From: Neurospora tetraspora | Lineage: Eukaryota > Ascomycota > Sordariomycetes > Sordariales > Sordariaceae | Assembly: GCF_033439725.1 (NCBI RefSeq) | Contig: NW_026944386.1 | Span: 3,410,001-3,474,000, forward strand | Direction of reading: 5' to 3' | Length of the DNA stretch: 64,000 nucleotides | Shown: positions 61,857 through 64,000 of the stretch, in pieces | How the letters are laid out: every line of letters begins with the position of its first letter | Position numbering within the stretch: position 1 is the first letter of the stretch | Notes under the pieces: generated by a model | Databases searched by the model: none | What the model was told of the DNA's origin: nothing | The model's input: only the letters and a program-made list of their open reading frames with translations | Made by a program: the position numbers and the translations under genes

Positions 61857-63691
61857 GGCGGTGGAGTCGAGATGACCGAATTCGATTCTTGTGACTGTGG
61901 GTACGAGGTCTGTGATGTTGCTCAAAGCAATCTGGACGGCTCGGCGAGGACTGGAAGACGGCGATGGATGAATGGACGGATATGGATTTGCGATGTTGAT
62001 GGCTGGGCGGCTGGGAACTTTGGTCTATCAGCGCCTCCAGCCGTGGTTGTCGTCTCCTGTTACCGAGGCATGGGTGTCGCTATTGGGTGCAGTTGGTCTG
62101 AGCTTTTTCAGCTGGACTCCAGCGGTAGGCTCAGGGGTTGAATGCAGAGACCCACTTTACCCACACCCGGCAAAGGCCGAGCCCACTGACCATCCACTGG
62201 ACCTGCGGCCAGGCGGGGACCGACGGGGACTGTGGGTGGAGACAGCCACCATCACGGTCGCGACTTGTCGACGTGAAGTCAGAAGCTGGAAACAGCCTTG
62301 AAGACGAGGCTGGATATTTCGAGATTGGAACATCACGATACTCTTTTCTTTTCCTATACTTTATAACTCTGTCTTGAACTCTGATACCCACCGTTGATTG
62401 AGTCTCCCGAACCCCACCGATTTTGCAATCCCTTCGATTCGACCTCCTCGCAGAGACGTTCTCACTCCGGCTTGACCTTTACGACTCCGCCAATCCTCTG
62501 TCACTTACTCTAGACCTAGACCCGCCAGTACCATCACGGCAGGTAGCGTTGCTACGTCTTTAGATAGGATACGCCAACAAAGGCGTTGCTGTCCCTTCCC
62601 GAAAAGTCAACCTTCTGGACAGAGAATCGCCACCCCCCTCGTCAACACTTGACTTCGGCAGGTAGTCAGCAGGGCCAACAGTTCGCAGGCCTTATTTCCG
62701 TCCATCCGACTCAGTCTTGGCCGTAACTCGCCTGCGTATCTTTGAATCTCATCGTAAGTGCAGTGAATCGTTTATACCCGCGACATGTTGCTTTTGGTAC
62801 TGGTCTCTTTCGTATCGCTCATGGGGTTGGAAGCCGGGTCGAGGGAAGGTCGAGGACGAGGATGAGGATGAAAACGATATCGTGACTGGAAGGCATGGTC
62901 AGCACGGCAGTCAAAATTGGGGAGATATGAGGGTGCTTTATCAAAAACAAGCAAAGGGAAGATCCAAGAAACAATCGAGATGTCGCAAACGACACAATAA
63001 AGACTGTGTGGTTCCAACAAGGTTTCCCGACCTGTTTCCATCCAACGAGACGAGACTCTGGAGTCATCCTTGTGAAACCGACAGTCTGGTTCTGGTCCAA
63101 TGTCAGGGCAACTCCGATGCGCCTTGCCCGCAAAACGGCAAAGGCTGGGGCTAAGGGGAAGCAAAGAAGAAGCGAGGCGACGTCAATATCCGTCTTAGTC
63201 GTGCTTGCTGCACAGTCATGTTGCATGGCAAGGCTTATCGACCCGAACGACAACGGCGGCACTATCCAACAACAACAACAACAACAACAACCCACAAACA
63301 GAAGGGAGGGGGCTTTGACCAGACGGGACCTCACTTCACCCCATGCAAGCAATACCCAACAACACTTGCCAAAAGACACAAACACCAAACCGCCAACTTT
63401 CACATTCCACCTCCTTCGCCAGCCAAACAGTCTTGACAGCTTCGCCTCTCTACCAAATCATCAAATCATAGCGACACAACCACCAAAGAACACACACCGT
63501 CGCATCGCCCCGGATCGCCAGCACCAGTCATTAGTCACCTAGCATCAGCTTGCCCAAACTCGCCTCATCTCGCCTCGACCTATCTCATTTGCTTGTGCCC
63601 CTACGGCCTCAGTCGATACTCTTTTCATACAACATCATCCTATCCCAAATATTTTACCTTCTAGATAGACCACACCTCCACACAAGCAGTC
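61857..63691. promoter_or_regulatory. Divergent promoter and leader region
   Basis: 1.8 kb between divergent start codons of pex33 and the last gene. A (CAA)n run at about 63,267-63,290 lies in what should be the leader of the last gene, a common feature of fungal 5' UTRs. No gene recognised. Confidence 0.45.
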
Positions 63692-64000
63692 ATGTCTTCA
63701 CGTCCGCGCCGCTCGGCGGCCCAGCGTGCTACGGCTTTGATAACTGATCTAATTCATTCCGACAGAGTAACTCCCGAGCGCACCATGTCATCATCCCGAT
63801 CAACCACTGCGCGCCGCCCGCCTTCGTCTCCAGCTAGCAGCAGGAGTGACGCCAACGGCCACAACATGTTGACCGTTAAGGTGCCGTCCAACAAGCTACG
63901 AGAGGCCACGAGCGGCAACTCCAGCTCCGGCATTGCGGCAAGCAGGCGTAACAGGCCAGGAGCCAAGAAGAGCTACGTTGTGGAGAGCAGCGAGGACGAG
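63692..64000 (+). CDS. N-terminus of an unidentified basic, disordered protein (runs off the window)
   Basis: From the ATG at 63692 the frame stays open to the window end (103 codons). It starts MSSRPRRSAAQRATALITDL and is rich in Ser, Arg, Ala and Pro. A conserved-looking block, NMLTVKVPSNKLREATSG, occurs at about residues 58-75, and the visible part ends VVESSEDE. This style (RRS start, short LTVK.P..KLRE block, acidic patches) occurs in fungal chromatin proteins such as INO80- or RSC-complex subunits, but I cannot name it. A sequence resembling an acceptor (CTAATTCATTCCGACAG) lies within it near 63,767 and could mean that the real start is different. Confidence 0.6.
   Translation, partial: MSSRPRRSAAQRATALITDLIHSDRVTPERTMSSSRSTTARRPPSSPASSRSDANGHNMLTVKVPSNKLREATSGNSSSGIAASRRNRPGAKKSYVVESSEDE

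Overview
The window looks like a chromosome segment from a filamentous ascomycete of the Sordariales, most likely Neurospora. The genes are compact and GC-rich with short introns (mostly 55-120 nt, GTRNGT donors, CTRAY branch points). About 10 kb is an extremely AT-rich island of the kind made by repeat-induced point mutation (RIP). The gene set (ATG8, adenylate kinase, Rpn8, a PEX14/17-type peroxin, HbrB, a Hook protein) also fits. Exon boundaries were placed by hand from splice signals, phase and family conservation; no transcript data were available.

Left part (1-10,590): the 3' end of a UbiA/COQ2-like prenyltransferase, 40S ribosomal protein uS12 (Rps23), an unknown disordered protein divergent from it, adenylate kinase, and a Hook-family dynein adaptor. 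Middle (about 10,600-20,590): a RIP-degraded island holding a fossil Ty1/copia element. A second, short LTR element is nested inside it with matching 232-bp LTRs and an intact 5-bp target duplication. That element contains an uninterrupted AAT microsatellite of about 109 units.

Right part (20,590-64,000): a secreted I9-type protease inhibitor, proteasome lid subunit Rpn8, a SWIM-domain protein of Sws1/Shu2 type, coproporphyrinogen oxidase, ATG8, an LDB/PtaB-type transcription cofactor with very large flanking non-coding regions, a possible orphan gene, the TORC2 subunit HbrB, the KEOPS subunit Gon7, an SPX-domain phosphate transporter, the HOPS/vacuolar tethering subunit Vps39, a large coiled-coil protein of unknown function whose first exon lies beyond a 542-nt intron, a PEX14-like peroxin (PEX33), and the start of an unrecognised basic/disordered protein.

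The genes are mostly housekeeping genes and are not organised as a pathway cluster. I found no convincing new multi-gene system. The strongest second-look items are the nested LTR element with its perfect microsatellite, a stop-free retained-intron isoform of Hook that would lose the cargo-binding tail, a candidate GC-AG intron in the peroxin gene, and the SWIM protein with an unusually stretched zinc motif.
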